Assembly (NCBI GenBank): GCA_009920765.1
Contig: RFZJ01000001.1
Location: forward strand, 62,001-126,000
From: Planctomycetota bacterium
GTDB lineage: Bacteria > Planctomycetota > Planctomycetia > Gemmatales > Gemmataceae
Direction: 5' to 3'
Length of the DNA: 64,000 nt
Shown here: in pieces, positions 8,606 to 16,891 of the stretch
Numbering within the stretch: the first letter of the stretch is position 1
Layout of the letters: each line of letters opens with the position of its first letter
Translations under genes and position numbers: made by a program
Notes under the pieces: model-generated
Databases searched by the model: none
Told to the model about the DNA's origin: nothing
What the model saw: the letters and a program-made list of their open reading frames with translations, nothing else

Positions 8606-9544
8606 TTATGCAGCTTTTTTGAGGCTTCTTGATCGATCTTGATTCGGTAATACCAGCACGCCAGCAAGTCTGCTACCGGAATCTTCTATTCTTCCAAGTA
8701 TTTCTTCGACCGTGGCGGAACCCGATTTGCTTGCAGGCACCAAAAGGCAAATTCCATCACACTCCCGAGCAAGACCCAGCGAACCTGATTCTTCAGACCA
8801 AATTCCACCATCTATAAGAATCAGTCGATGCTGCTTCCTTAAAGTACGAACCAACCCCCTAGGTGAACGGGCGATCAGTCGTGGTCCGTTTTTTACTCCG
8901 CCACTTCGAGTTCCTGCTGTCACAACTTTTAGTCCTGGAATGCCAGAATCCTGCAAACAATCTTCAAGTTCCGCTTTGCCTGATACAACATCCTGCCAAC
9001 CCGGTGATTCCTGCAATCCAAGCCAACGCTGTAAATTTCCTGCGTTCTCCCTAGCTTCCACCAGCACCACTTCGCCACACAAAGCAGCTTCTTTTGCTAG
9101 CTTAAGTACTGAATCTGCAATTTGCACCGAGGGAGGAGTCACAAATAACAATGTCCCCTCTTGCTTGGTAGGAAATTCCGCAATCAAACTTTTCATCAAG
9201 TCTGCGTAACACCCACCTTCATCTTCCAAAACTTCACTCTTAACAGTTGGCAAAGCGGCCGAAACGGATGGCGCAATACTTGCAATCTCTGGTTCTGTAT
9301 TCCTTAATTTTAAAGTCGGATTTTCTACCACTGGATTTGCAGCTACAACATCTGGTGAACCAACAAGGAAACCTTTAGGCCCAACCTCGATAAAAGAAAA
9401 CCCTTCGTTTGAATTATTAACTTGGTTCTGCCCGGAGGCGGACTCCTGAACTGGTGAAGATGCCGGGGCAACTTCATTTTTTTTTGTTTTGCGACCAGTC
9501 TTGGCTTTAGACCCCGAACCAAGCGCATCGAACATTCTTGCCAT
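8606..9544 (-). CDS. CpsD/BY-kinase-like P-loop protein with degenerate nucleotide site
   Basis: The 312-residue product has a low-complexity, Ser/Pro-rich N-terminal linker (residues 1-105) and a domain of about 190 residues that follows the CpsD/CapB tyrosine-kinase pattern: LLFVTPPS, VVLVEARE, LQRWLGLQESPGWQDVVSGKAELEDCL, IPGLKVVTAG, LILIDGGI and LAGVLVL. The key residues are gone. The Walker A position reads PPSVQIADS with no GK[ST], the A' aspartates are VEAR, and no C-terminal tyrosine cluster is present (it ends RSLKKAA). It may be a non-catalytic partner in polysaccharide export or a decayed kinase. Start ATG 9544 has GGAGG upstream. A broken ExeA-like gene lies just upstream. Confidence 0.6.
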   Translation of the reverse strand: MARMFDALGSGSKAKTGRKTKKNEVAPASSPVQESASGQNQVNNSNEGFSFIEVGPKGFLVGSPDVVAANPVVENPTLKLRNTEPEIASIAPSVSAALPTVKSEVLEDEGGCYADLMKSLIAEFPTKQEGTLLFVTPPSVQIADSVLKLAKEAALCGEVVLVEARENAGNLQRWLGLQESPGWQDVVSGKAELEDCLQDSGIPGLKVVTAGTRSGGVKNGPRLIARSPRGLVRTLRKQHRLILIDGGIWSEESGSLGLARECDGICLLVPASKSGSATVEEILGRIEDSGSRLAGVLVLPNQDRSRSLKKAA

Positions 9545-9582
9545 CCTTAAAAACCTCCGTTTAGACAGTTGCCTAATCCTAG

Positions 9583-10439
9583 CTAGGCAGTCCAGCCTAA
9601 TTCACCATGATTTAATAATCGGACTTCTGGGCCCTGCACTCGATCGATGTTTTGCAATAGATCAAATTCTTTATTCTCGCGAACCTGAAGCCATGGGCGC
9701 TTAAGCAATTCAATTGCGATTTGCACATGCTCCAAATCGAGTTTGTTTTGCCCTGACTGAGATACTTGCTGGTGCGATAGTTCGCCCACTTGATTTAGTA
9801 TGCGTGGAATACCGCAACTAAAAGAAACGAGCTTTTCTAGGGCGCTTTCAGTAAAATAGCTTGGCATTTTTTTGGCAAGTCTGGCATGATGGATCAAATA
9901 ATCAGCAGCTTCATATTTACCCAAAGGCACTAGGGTGGGGCAAACTGTAATGCGTTGTTTAAAAGATTCAAAGTAAGGTTTTTTTAGGGTTTCGAGGATA
10001 TCTGGCTGAGACAATAGCAATACTTGAGCCGCCCTGCCCGCACCCGTTTCGAGATTTCCGATCAACCGATATTCTTCCAGCAAATCTGGGTGCAAAAGGT
10101 GCGCTTCATCTTGAATGATCAGAGCGGGGCCATTCTCTGCAAAAGATTCGTAAAGTTTTTCAGTAAGATCCATTCGCAATTCTTGAGCAGTCTGTTTCAG
10201 GCTGGAAAATCCAAGGTCAAAAAGAATCCCTTGCAACAAACCAAGCGTGTTATCAAATCTGGCATGGGGAAGAAAAGCCACTGCTTTATCAAAAGCGCAA
10301 AAGGTTCACCATGTTCCAACGCTTTAACAAGCCCCGCCAACGCAACTTCGTGAACCGTTGATGGGTAATAGCACGAAGAATTTGGGGTGTTGGGGAAAAA
10401 TCTGCCTGAGGTATCATTATTCAGGCCAACCATAAACAA
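9583..10439 (-). pseudogene. ExeA-like AAA ATPase, split by an internal deletion that removed Walker A
   Basis: Two frames make up one gene. The upstream frame (10439 down to about 10290) encodes an ExeA N-terminus: YYPSTVHEVALAGLVKALEHGEPFALLI. The downstream frame (from about 10290 to 9583) continues KAVAFLPHARFDNTLGLLQGILFDLGF, then Walker B ALIIQDEAHLL, RLIGNLETG, LLLSQPDILETL and FSCGIPRILNQVGELS. In ExeA-type proteins about 15-20 residues with GxxGxGKT come between FALL and the VAFL strand. Here they are absent and the frame shifts, consistent with loss of a number of bases equal to 1 modulo 3. It is a pseudogene, or an assembly error if related genomes are intact. ExeA-like ATPases accompany type II secretion or exopolysaccharide loci. 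Confidence 0.7.
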
Positions 10440-10559
10440 TAACTCTCCTTAGTTTCATGATTCCATTCAAGAAACCAAAGGAATTATCGGCACAAATCAC
10501 CCCTGACTTAATAAAAGTTGGGTTTTACGCCTTTATCTTTCTTGCCCTAAATCAAGATT

Positions 10560-11198
10560 TTAAAATGGTTTACGGTAACGCACATGATGTATTGGCTTAC
10601 CTTGCGCCACGAATTTTCTCTCAAAGTTGGTAAGGTGGCCATCCACAAGAGAATCTGGGCTATCTTCACCCCATGGTTCACCCACAAGTGAAGGGAGTTT
10701 TTCAGAAAAAAGCGCAGTTATTTCCTGAAAGTACTCTTCAACATCTGTGGCGATATTTATCCACCCGCCAGGCATAAGGACTGGAGGCAAAGATTGCACA
10801 AAGTCAGCATCAAAAAGCCTCCGCTTATGATGTCTTTTTTTCCACCAAGGATCCGGAAAGAAGATATTCACCGCTTTAAGCGAACCAGGCATGATGGACT
10901 TTGATACCACTTGTTTTGCATCAGCGCAGCAAACTTTTACATTGTTTAATTTTCGTTTTACCAACCGGGTGGCGGTATATAGTTGGTACTTCCGAATAAT
11001 TTCGATGCCAAAATAATTGATATGAGGGTTAACTTGAGTAGCGTTTAGCAAGAACCAACCTTTCCCGAACCCTATTTCCATTTCAACAGGGTTGGAGTTA
11101 CCGAAGAGGGTAAGCCAATTAAATGTTTCGGGAGGTTCTGGAACATTGGTAGTACATGGCGCAAGTTCCTCAAGAGAAAGTCGTATGGGTTTTCGCAC
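10560..11198 (-). CDS. trmB: tRNA (guanine-N7-)-methyltransferase TrmB
   Basis: TrmB uses S-adenosylmethionine to form m7G46 in tRNA. The SAM-binding motif I is VEMEIGFGKGWFLLNAT, followed by FGIEIIRKYQ, the CADAKQ acidic strand, the signature VNIFFPDPWWKKRHHKRRLF, and a C-terminal TNFERKFVAQGKPIHHVRYRK. Length 212 is normal. The start at 11198 is GTG with no strong ribosome site, and it follows fabZ by 22 bp. A diverged paralogue lies at 54239-55024. Confidence 0.93.
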   Translation of the reverse strand: MRKPIRLSLEELAPCTTNVPEPPETFNWLTLFGNSNPVEMEIGFGKGWFLLNATQVNPHINYFGIEIIRKYQLYTATRLVKRKLNNVKVCCADAKQVVSKSIMPGSLKAVNIFFPDPWWKKRHHKRRLFDADFVQSLPPVLMPGGWINIATDVEEYFQEITALFSEKLPSLVGEPWGEDSPDSLVDGHLTNFERKFVAQGKPIHHVRYRKPF

Positions 11199-11220
11199 TT
11201 TTACACCAAAAAGAAATGGC

Positions 11221-11715
11221 TCAGCTTCCGGGGTTCATGCTTATGGGACCACCAATAACTTCACAATGAAAAGCCATGGTTGAACCTACAAAACCTTGGA
11301 CACTAAAAATGGTTTGCCTACGATTCATTTTAATTGATTTACCCACTAAAACAAGCTTATCACCTGGTTTAACAATAGAGCGGAATCGAACATTTTCCAA
11401 CCCTAAAAACCCAATGAAATCCCCCTGCAAGAACCCTTGACTCACTGCATAGTAGGAGCATAATTGCGCTGCGGACTCGCACATGATTACACCGGGAAGA
11501 ATAGGGTAACCCGGCATATGACCTCGAACCCAAAACTCATCATTACCCACATTCTTAAATCCAACGATAATCTGTTTTTCGAGGTCGATCAGCAATATCC
11601 CATCCAAATGCTCCATTTCGAAACGCTGGGGATTCGCCTTACGGATTTCTTCCTGACTTATTACAACTTTGTTTAAGTCCAGGGTTGTATGATCAAAAAT
11701 AGCTTCAGGAGGCAT
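11221..11715 (-). CDS. fabZ: 3-hydroxyacyl-ACP dehydratase, FabZ-like
   Basis: This hotdog-fold enzyme removes water from 3-hydroxyacyl-ACP in fatty-acid elongation. The active-site block reads FWVRGHMPGYPILPGVIMCESAAQLCSYYA, with the catalytic His and Glu of the FabZ GH-F-P-P-G-V-E pattern. Residues 85-160 continue FIGFLGLENVRFRSIVKPGDKLVLVGKSIKMNRR. At 164 residues it is slightly longer than E. coli FabZ. It is the first gene of the minus-strand block and is divergent from the PanE-like gene across a 139-bp gap. Confidence 0.88.
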   Translation of the reverse strand: MPPEAIFDHTTLDLNKVVISQEEIRKANPQRFEMEHLDGILLIDLEKQIIVGFKNVGNDEFWVRGHMPGYPILPGVIMCESAAQLCSYYAVSQGFLQGDFIGFLGLENVRFRSIVKPGDKLVLVGKSIKMNRRQTIFSVQGFVGSTMAFHCEVIGGPISMNPGS

Positions 11716-11854
11716 AATTAAAACCTAGCCTAGGGAAAACAATAAATCGTATCGTTTATAATACGGAATTTACGAGTGCAAGTAGCAAAACTAATTCATC
11801 ATTTATTAGTTAATTTAAAGTTATAACAATGACGAGACGGAACGAGGGCTTTTT

Positions 11855-12832
11855 GTGGAACAGTTTCATGTGATAGGGGCGGGCGGAATCGGACTGGCTA
11901 TTGCCACCAGCCTTTATAAAGCAGGCAAACAGGTCCTTCTCATTGAGAACAACCCTGAAAAAATCGCCTTTTGTAAAGCCCATGGCGTCATCCTTGACAG
12001 CCAATCATTCCCTATTAACATCGATTCTTTTGAGAACTGGACCCCCTCACCTAATGTAGTCAATATTCTTTGCGTCAAATGCTACAATAATAGCGAAATA
12101 TTAAAAAGAACCCACACTCACCCCCTGCTTTTTCCGATCCAAAATGGCTTTGACGAACGCTTACTTTCCCAACCTTTGCTGGGAGAGGGAATTGCATCCT
12201 TTATTTCCGAATGTGCGCCTAAAAAAACCGTTGCATCAATTACCCGAGGTGGAAAACTTCATTTGGGCCCTACTCAGGCTTGGGCAAACATGCCCCTCCT
12301 TTTTGAATTAAAAACCGCTTTAAAACATGGTGGGCTTGATGCGCATTTGGTTAAATGGATTTTGCCTTTCAAAAACACAAAGTTGATGTATAACGCTGCA
12401 ATCAGCCCTTTGACCAGTGCGGGAGGACTCGAAAACGCAGCACTTTTAAAACCCGGCAAACTTCGGACCTTGTTCTTTAAGTTCTTGCTTGAAAACCATG
12501 CAATTTTAAAAGCATCTTACCAACCCATGGGCACCATCGGACCGTTTCATCCTGACAATGTTGCTTGGTTACTAAACCACAAATGGGTAGGCGAAAGCAT
12601 GGCACCCTTTTTCAGACCTTCTCTAAAAAAAACCTACTGCTCCATGTTTCACGATGTTGTTAAAGGAGCAACAGAAATCGAAAATTACAATGGCTATCTT
12701 TCCCGCCTTGCCAAATCTTCCAACTCGCCCAGCCCCTTAAACGACTTGGCCCTAAAAGTTATCACCCAAATGACCTCAGAGCGTTGTAAAGGCAACCTCC
12801 ACTGGCTAAATACAATTCTTAACGCATTCTAG
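11855..12832 (+). CDS. PanE/ApbA-family 2-dehydropantoate reductase-like protein
   Basis: The N-terminus EQFHVIGAGGIGLAIATSLYKAGKQVLLIENNPEK is a Rossmann NAD(P) site (GxGxxG). The ketopantoate reductase pattern continues with VNILCVKCYNNSEIL, LFPIQNGFDERLL and LMYNAAISPLTSAGGLENAALL (the K-N-AS substrate region). It may make pantoate for coenzyme A, but many family members act on other 2-oxoacids, so the substrate is open. The start is GTG 11855 with GAGGG nearby. It is monocistronic and divergent from fabZ. Confidence 0.75.
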   Translation: MEQFHVIGAGGIGLAIATSLYKAGKQVLLIENNPEKIAFCKAHGVILDSQSFPINIDSFENWTPSPNVVNILCVKCYNNSEILKRTHTHPLLFPIQNGFDERLLSQPLLGEGIASFISECAPKKTVASITRGGKLHLGPTQAWANMPLLFELKTALKHGGLDAHLVKWILPFKNTKLMYNAAISPLTSAGGLENAALLKPGKLRTLFFKFLLENHAILKASYQPMGTIGPFHPDNVAWLLNHKWVGESMAPFFRPSLKKTYCSMFHDVVKGATEIENYNGYLSRLAKSSNSPSPLNDLALKVITQMTSERCKGNLHWLNTILNAF

Positions 12833-12934
12833 CTTTCATTTAACACTTTTAAAATAAATCCATCTCGACTTGGCAGGACGATTTCATTTATTCTTCCAAC
12901 TTATTGCCTTATTTTGCTTGGGAGAAACTTAATC

Positions 12935-14311
12935 ATGCCGACCGATTCTACAATCAAAGCTACCGCCAAGGAAAAAATTAAAGGGTGGATTAAGATGGCC
13001 ATCGGAACCGCGGGCGGCTTACTGTCGGGCGCCATCGTCATGTATGTCACCCCCTTGGTCGATAAGGTAGTTAGGCCATCGAAACCATTGGCTAATTTTT
13101 CTCATGAAAAAGATGGTCTGAAAATCCGATTCCAAAATTTATCTTCAGGGGGTCAGGGGTGGTGGGAGTTTGGCGATGGTTCCCCTTTAGAGCCTGTTTC
13201 ACCAGACCGTGAATTTGTTAACCACGTTTACACCCGCCCGGGTGAATACACTGTTAAAATGACTGTTCGCAATGTTCTAGGCGAAGAAAATGAAAGACAG
13301 GTAGTGCTACACCTTGACGCTCCTCCTACGCTCGAACCTACAAAGGTCTTAAACTTAGAAGCTGTTCCTGTTAGCGCAGGTTCCTATGCTCCCGCGACTT
13401 TTAAAATAATGAGTACCGTAAAAAATGCACAACTATGTGTTTGGGACCTGGGCGATGACCGACCTCTTGAAGTTACCAATGCAAAAGGTCAGGAAAAAAT
13501 GGTTACTTTTCAAAAACCAGGCGGGTATGTCATCAAGCTTGCCGCGGTCAATGGCTTAGAGCATGATCAAAAAACTGAAATTGTAAATGTTCTGGAACCG
13601 CCAGAAGGCACCATTACTGCGCTACTCACCATTTCGGATACCGGTGTTAATGTCGAAAAAACCAATCGAAATGGCATTTTTTCAACGACCTTTTTGCCGG
13701 AACACAGCGACCCAGTTTTTCCATTTGAAAGGCAACTGGCTGCAAGACCCAATTTCACCTTTGGTGATGTTCGCTTCCAAACTCCCTCCGGTGAAATCTT
13801 GCGACTTGGGCAAAAAACCCAAATGATTCTCGATCCGGGCGTTTTTAAACTTCAGTCCGTAAGGAACCTCTTACTAACACTTTCCGCAGACCGGAAAATC
13901 CTACGGCTTACCGGGGAACTTGTTCGAAGTGAAGAAGCCTCTTTAGGCAAAGCCCCTCTTCCAACCATGACTTTGCCTGTTGAGTTGGTCGAGGAGAGAA
14001 GAACTCCCGCGAGCAGGTCCGGAGTTCCTGTTGCAACCACGGTAGCCATTCCAGGCAATGGCCAACCCAGCGTGGCAAGCCTGATTTTACCCTCGCTTCC
14101 CCAAGATTGGGTGGATGTTCAAAGGAAAATCAGACTTGAACTTCGAGATGAAACCTCAACCCTTTGGCAGGAAAGCAAAATCCCCTCCAATGGATTATTA
14201 ACATTCCAGAACAAGAGATTTCTTATTTCTGCGACCAGGAGTGCAGAGCAAATTCGAATTGATCTGGTCGAAAATCAACCCGAAAAGAAACCCACTTCAG
14301 ACAACGAATAG
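12935..14311 (+). CDS. PKD-domain protein with N-terminal membrane segment
   Basis: No enzyme motif is seen. ATG 12935 has GGAGAA 10 nt upstream and is preferred to the in-frame TTG 12914. Residues 16-36 (MAIGTAGGLLSGAIVMYVTPLV) could form a membrane anchor. A PKD domain follows, with GWWEFGDGSPLEP and HVYTRPGEYTVKMTVRN. A second beta-sandwich has CVWDLGDDRPLE and FQKPGGYVIKLAAVNG, another PKD-like repeat. The last 230 residues are unassigned beta-rich sequence. PKD domains mediate extracellular protein or glycan contacts; the function here is unknown. It is alone between two short gaps. Confidence 0.7.
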   Translation: MPTDSTIKATAKEKIKGWIKMAIGTAGGLLSGAIVMYVTPLVDKVVRPSKPLANFSHEKDGLKIRFQNLSSGGQGWWEFGDGSPLEPVSPDREFVNHVYTRPGEYTVKMTVRNVLGEENERQVVLHLDAPPTLEPTKVLNLEAVPVSAGSYAPATFKIMSTVKNAQLCVWDLGDDRPLEVTNAKGQEKMVTFQKPGGYVIKLAAVNGLEHDQKTEIVNVLEPPEGTITALLTISDTGVNVEKTNRNGIFSTTFLPEHSDPVFPFERQLAARPNFTFGDVRFQTPSGEILRLGQKTQMILDPGVFKLQSVRNLLLTLSADRKILRLTGELVRSEEASLGKAPLPTMTLPVELVEERRTPASRSGVPVATTVAIPGNGQPSVASLILPSLPQDWVDVQRKIRLELRDETSTLWQESKIPSNGLLTFQNKRFLISATRSAEQIRIDLVENQPEKKPTSDNE

Positions 14312-14389
14312 ATCCTTTTCACAACAGATTACGACCAAATCACCTCTTCTTTCCTATAGTGAAACATAGGTAGAAGAGGGTTGCTGTTT

Positions 14390-14740
14390 ATGACTGAGAA
14401 TAACTTTGCGCTTTTTCCCAATTCCTTGAAAAAACAGGGCGATGATTCCCTGTTGATCGTTTGGAATGATGGTCATCAAGGAATATTGGGTTGGAAACAT
14501 CTCAGAGGAAATTGCCCTTGCGCAACCTGCAGGGATGAACGCGATAAACCGGCCAACCCCTTCCATATTCTTAAGCCTTCTGAATTAGTACAACCTGCGC
14601 CAACCTCTTTGGTTCCAGTTGGCCACTATGCCTATCGAATTGTTTGGAACGATGGGCACGATTCTGGAATATATACATTGGAAAGCTTGCGCAACCTGTG
14701 CCAATGCCAAGAATGCATAGAAAAGAAAACCACCACATAG
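14390..14740 (+). CDS. DUF971 (GBBH-like N-terminal) protein
   Basis: The 116-residue protein has the DUF971 pattern twice over: LLIVWNDGHQGILGWKHLRGNCPCATCRDE and YRIVWNDGHDSGIYTLESLRNLCQCQECIEK. DUF971 is a small metal-binding fold also found at the N-terminus of gamma-butyrobetaine hydroxylase. ATG 14390 has GAGGG 9 nt upstream and is preferred to TTG 14381. It lies 25 bp before an Mrp-family ATPase; DUF971-Mrp pairs are common in bacteria and suggest a link to iron-sulphur cluster delivery. Confidence 0.85.
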   Translation: MTENNFALFPNSLKKQGDDSLLIVWNDGHQGILGWKHLRGNCPCATCRDERDKPANPFHILKPSELVQPAPTSLVPVGHYAYRIVWNDGHDSGIYTLESLRNLCQCQECIEKKTTT

Positions 14741-14765
14741 CATATATCAAACAAGGAAATCAATC

Positions 14766-15584
14766 ATGCAGCCACAAGCGACAATGCCGAAGTTAAGTCT
14801 GCCCAATATTCGAACAATAATTGCTGTAGCAAGCGGAAAAGGCGGGGTTGGAAAATCAACCGTGTCTGCGAACTTGGCACTGGCTCTTGCAGCGAGCGGA
14901 AATAAAGTTGGATTGCTGGATGCGGATATTTATGGCCCAAGCATGCCCACCATGATGGGTATCAATGGCGTAATAGACCAAGCAACAACGCCCCTGCCCC
15001 TCGATAGGCATGGCCTAAAAATTATGTCCATGGGCTTTCTGGTCCCCCCCACCCAAGCAGTTATTTGGCGTGGTCCAATGGTTCACAGGGCCTTGACACA
15101 ATTTCTTACAGACCTCGATTGGGGCGTACTCGATTATCTCGTCATTGATTTACCCCCAGGCACAGGCGATGCTCAACTTACCTTGACTCAAACTGTTCCA
15201 TTAAATGGCTCTGTTATTGTTACCACCCCTCAGGAAGTTAGTATGATCGATGCTCGAAAAGGCATCGAAATGTTTAAGCAGGTTCGAGTTCCAATCCTAG
15301 GCATAATTGAAAATATGAGCTACTTTGTTGGTGACGATGGAAAAAGGTACGAAATCTTCCGCCATGGGGGTGGGGCCAAGCTTGCTCAAGAATATACTGT
15401 TCCATTTCTAGGGGAAATTCCCATCGATCCCAAAGTTGCAGAATCAGGCGATGAGGGCCTGCCTATCATTCTTAAACATCCCGAAAATCCTGTGAGCAAG
15501 GCATATATGGCACTGGCCAAAACAGTAATTAGTGAATTGGGCACCATGGTTGCCCCAAAAGAATTACCAAAACTAGAGCTATGA
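14766..15584 (+). CDS. mrp: Mrp/NBP35-family P-loop ATPase, short form
   Basis: Mrp proteins carry Fe-S clusters to client proteins. The deviant Walker A is ASGKGGVGKSTVSANLALAL, and Walker B and the switch show LVIDLPPGTGDAQLTLTQ. Mrp-specific PSMPTMMG and IWRGPMVHRALTQFL are present. Two departures stand out. The N-terminal MIP18-like domain of E. coli Mrp is missing (272 residues in all), and the cluster-binding CxxC that usually follows IENMSYF is replaced by VGDDGKRYEIF, so no obvious cysteine pair remains. It may act as a regulatory ATPase with the DUF971 partner, or bind clusters by other ligands. Confidence 0.85.
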   Translation: MQPQATMPKLSLPNIRTIIAVASGKGGVGKSTVSANLALALAASGNKVGLLDADIYGPSMPTMMGINGVIDQATTPLPLDRHGLKIMSMGFLVPPTQAVIWRGPMVHRALTQFLTDLDWGVLDYLVIDLPPGTGDAQLTLTQTVPLNGSVIVTTPQEVSMIDARKGIEMFKQVRVPILGIIENMSYFVGDDGKRYEIFRHGGGAKLAQEYTVPFLGEIPIDPKVAESGDEGLPIILKHPENPVSKAYMALAKTVISELGTMVAPKELPKLEL

Positions 15585-15594
15585 AAAGATAAAA

Positions 15595-15624
15595 CCCGCA
15601 TACCGAGGGGGATCGATATGCGGG
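15595..15624 (+). terminator. Hairpin after the Mrp gene
   Basis: A perfect 8-bp stem (CCCGCATA / TATGCGGG) with a 14-nt loop starts 11 bp after the mrp stop. The downstream run is only TAAATTT, so intrinsic termination is possible but weak. Confidence 0.5.
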
Positions 15625-15865
15625 TAAATTTCCCATGACTTAATTGGGGTAGTGTAGAAGGCTAATTGGGGGGGCCATCCACACTTCATGGGTCTCCGCC
15701 GGGGGGCGGTTTACTCTGCTACTTTGCCCAACAAAAGTTCCAAATCTGCTAGGCTACTCTTCTCTGTTCCGGCCCCTTTGACAATCTGTTCCATTGTTTC
15801 AAGGCCACTGATAATAAGTATTGCAACAGGCGTGCCAACAACTATTATTATTTCAACACAGGCAA

Positions 15866-15890
15866 AAAAGCCTTTAATTCAAGGCTTTTT
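15866..15890 (+). terminator. Bidirectional intrinsic terminator
   Basis: A 9-bp stem AAAAGCCTT / AAGGCTTTT with a 6-nt loop is flanked by an A run before and a T run after, so it could work in both directions. It lies 118 bp before the isocitrate-lyase-superfamily gene and insulates it from upstream transcripts. Confidence 0.6.
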
Positions 15891-16007
15891 GATCTAAGTC
15901 ATGTTTTTTGTAGAATCATCGAGATTGAACATTTATGGTAGTTTCTACAAATACCAGCCTTTTGTTTGGTAAAAATTTCAATCATCGAGCAGGGATTACA
16001 AAAAGTC

Positions 16008-16880
16008 ATGAGCACTACTCCTTCCCAACTTCGCCATTTACTCTCAACTCCTGGAATCATCCGAAGTTTAGGGGCCCACGATGTTTTCACCGCTCTTCTT
16101 GTTCAGCAAGCAGGCCTTGAAACCGTTTTCCTTGGTGGTTTTGGAACCTCCGCAAGTCTGCTTGGCCTTCCTGATGTCGGTCTTATCACACTTACCGAAA
16201 TGGCGGATGCGGTTAGGCGCATGGCCTCGAGGCTTCACATACCTGTTGTTGCGGATGGGGATACAGGCCACGGCGATATCCACAATGTTCAGAGAACTGT
16301 TCGGGAGTTTGAAAACGCTGGTGCTGCTGGAATTCTTCTAGAAGATCAGGCAAACCCCAAACGATGCGGCCATTTTTCGGGCAAGCAAATAGTTTCTGCA
16401 AACGAATGGCTTGACCGCCTGAAAGCAGGTCTTGATGCCAGAAAAAACCCTGATTTTATCATAATCGCCAGGACTGATTCCAGGGCCATTGAAGGCGTTA
16501 ATGCTGCTATCGATCGTGCCAACAAGGCCAAAGAACTGGGAGTCGATGTCTGCTTTGTTGAAGCCCCACAATCAATTGAAGAACTCAAACTCATCGCCAA
16601 AGAAGTTAAACTCCCTCTACTTGCCAACATGCTAACAGGAGGCGTTACACCCATTCTTTCCGCCAACGAACTTGAAACCATGGGCTACAAAATCGCTGTC
16701 TGCCCAATCGAAAGCCTAATGGTTACCGCTGCTGCAATGAAACAACTGCTAAAAGTGTACATGGAGCACGGCAGAGTCGACCGCCCGGATGCGGGCGCCA
16801 TGTTCAATTTTTCTGAGCTAAAGGAAACCCTGGGGCTCAATTCTATCTCTGCCTTAAAAAACCACCTCGAAAAGAAATGA
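16008..16880 (+). CDS. Isocitrate lyase / PEP mutase superfamily enzyme
   Basis: The 290-residue protein has the superfamily pattern: SLGAHDVFTALLVQQAGLETVFLGG, PVVADGDTGHGD (Mg-binding Asp), LLEDQANPKRCGHFSGK with the K-R-C-G-H loop that carries the catalytic Cys of lyases, IIARTDSRA, and FVEAPQSIEELKLIA. The Cys favours a 2-methylisocitrate-lyase or related C-C lyase over phosphonomutases. The substrate cannot be fixed from sequence. ATG 16008 gives MSTTPSQLRHLLSTPG; an in-frame TTG at 15966 lacks support. It faces a glycerate 2-kinase with 11 bp between stops, which hints at shared two/three-carbon acid metabolism. Confidence 0.8.
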   Translation: MSTTPSQLRHLLSTPGIIRSLGAHDVFTALLVQQAGLETVFLGGFGTSASLLGLPDVGLITLTEMADAVRRMASRLHIPVVADGDTGHGDIHNVQRTVREFENAGAAGILLEDQANPKRCGHFSGKQIVSANEWLDRLKAGLDARKNPDFIIIARTDSRAIEGVNAAIDRANKAKELGVDVCFVEAPQSIEELKLIAKEVKLPLLANMLTGGVTPILSANELETMGYKIAVCPIESLMVTAAAMKQLLKVYMEHGRVDRPDAGAMFNFSELKETLGLNSISALKNHLEKK

Positions 16881-16891
16881 TGCTGATTAGC

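Larger units (their letters stand above)
15585..16007. other. 423-bp gap with three hairpins
   Basis: Besides the two listed hairpins at 15595-15624 and 15866-15890, a GC-rich stem at 15696-15709 (CCGCC/GGCGG, loop of four) sits just after a stop codon of a minus-strand frame that spans 15711-15878. That frame reads a hydrophobic stretch (VEIIIVVGTPVAILIISGLE) followed by MEQIVKGAGTEKSSLADLE, but its only ATG (15794) lies after the hydrophobic part, so I do not call it a gene. A plus-strand frame at 15688-15897 looks random. Confidence 0.4.

Noticed and set aside
8712-9209. Plus-strand frame of 165 codons opposite the CpsD-like gene
   Set aside because: The minus-strand frame has family motifs and a ribosome site; this one has random composition.
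15688-15897. Plus-strand 69-codon frame in the gap after mrp
   Set aside because: No ribosome site or motif, and it runs over a GC hairpin and a terminator.
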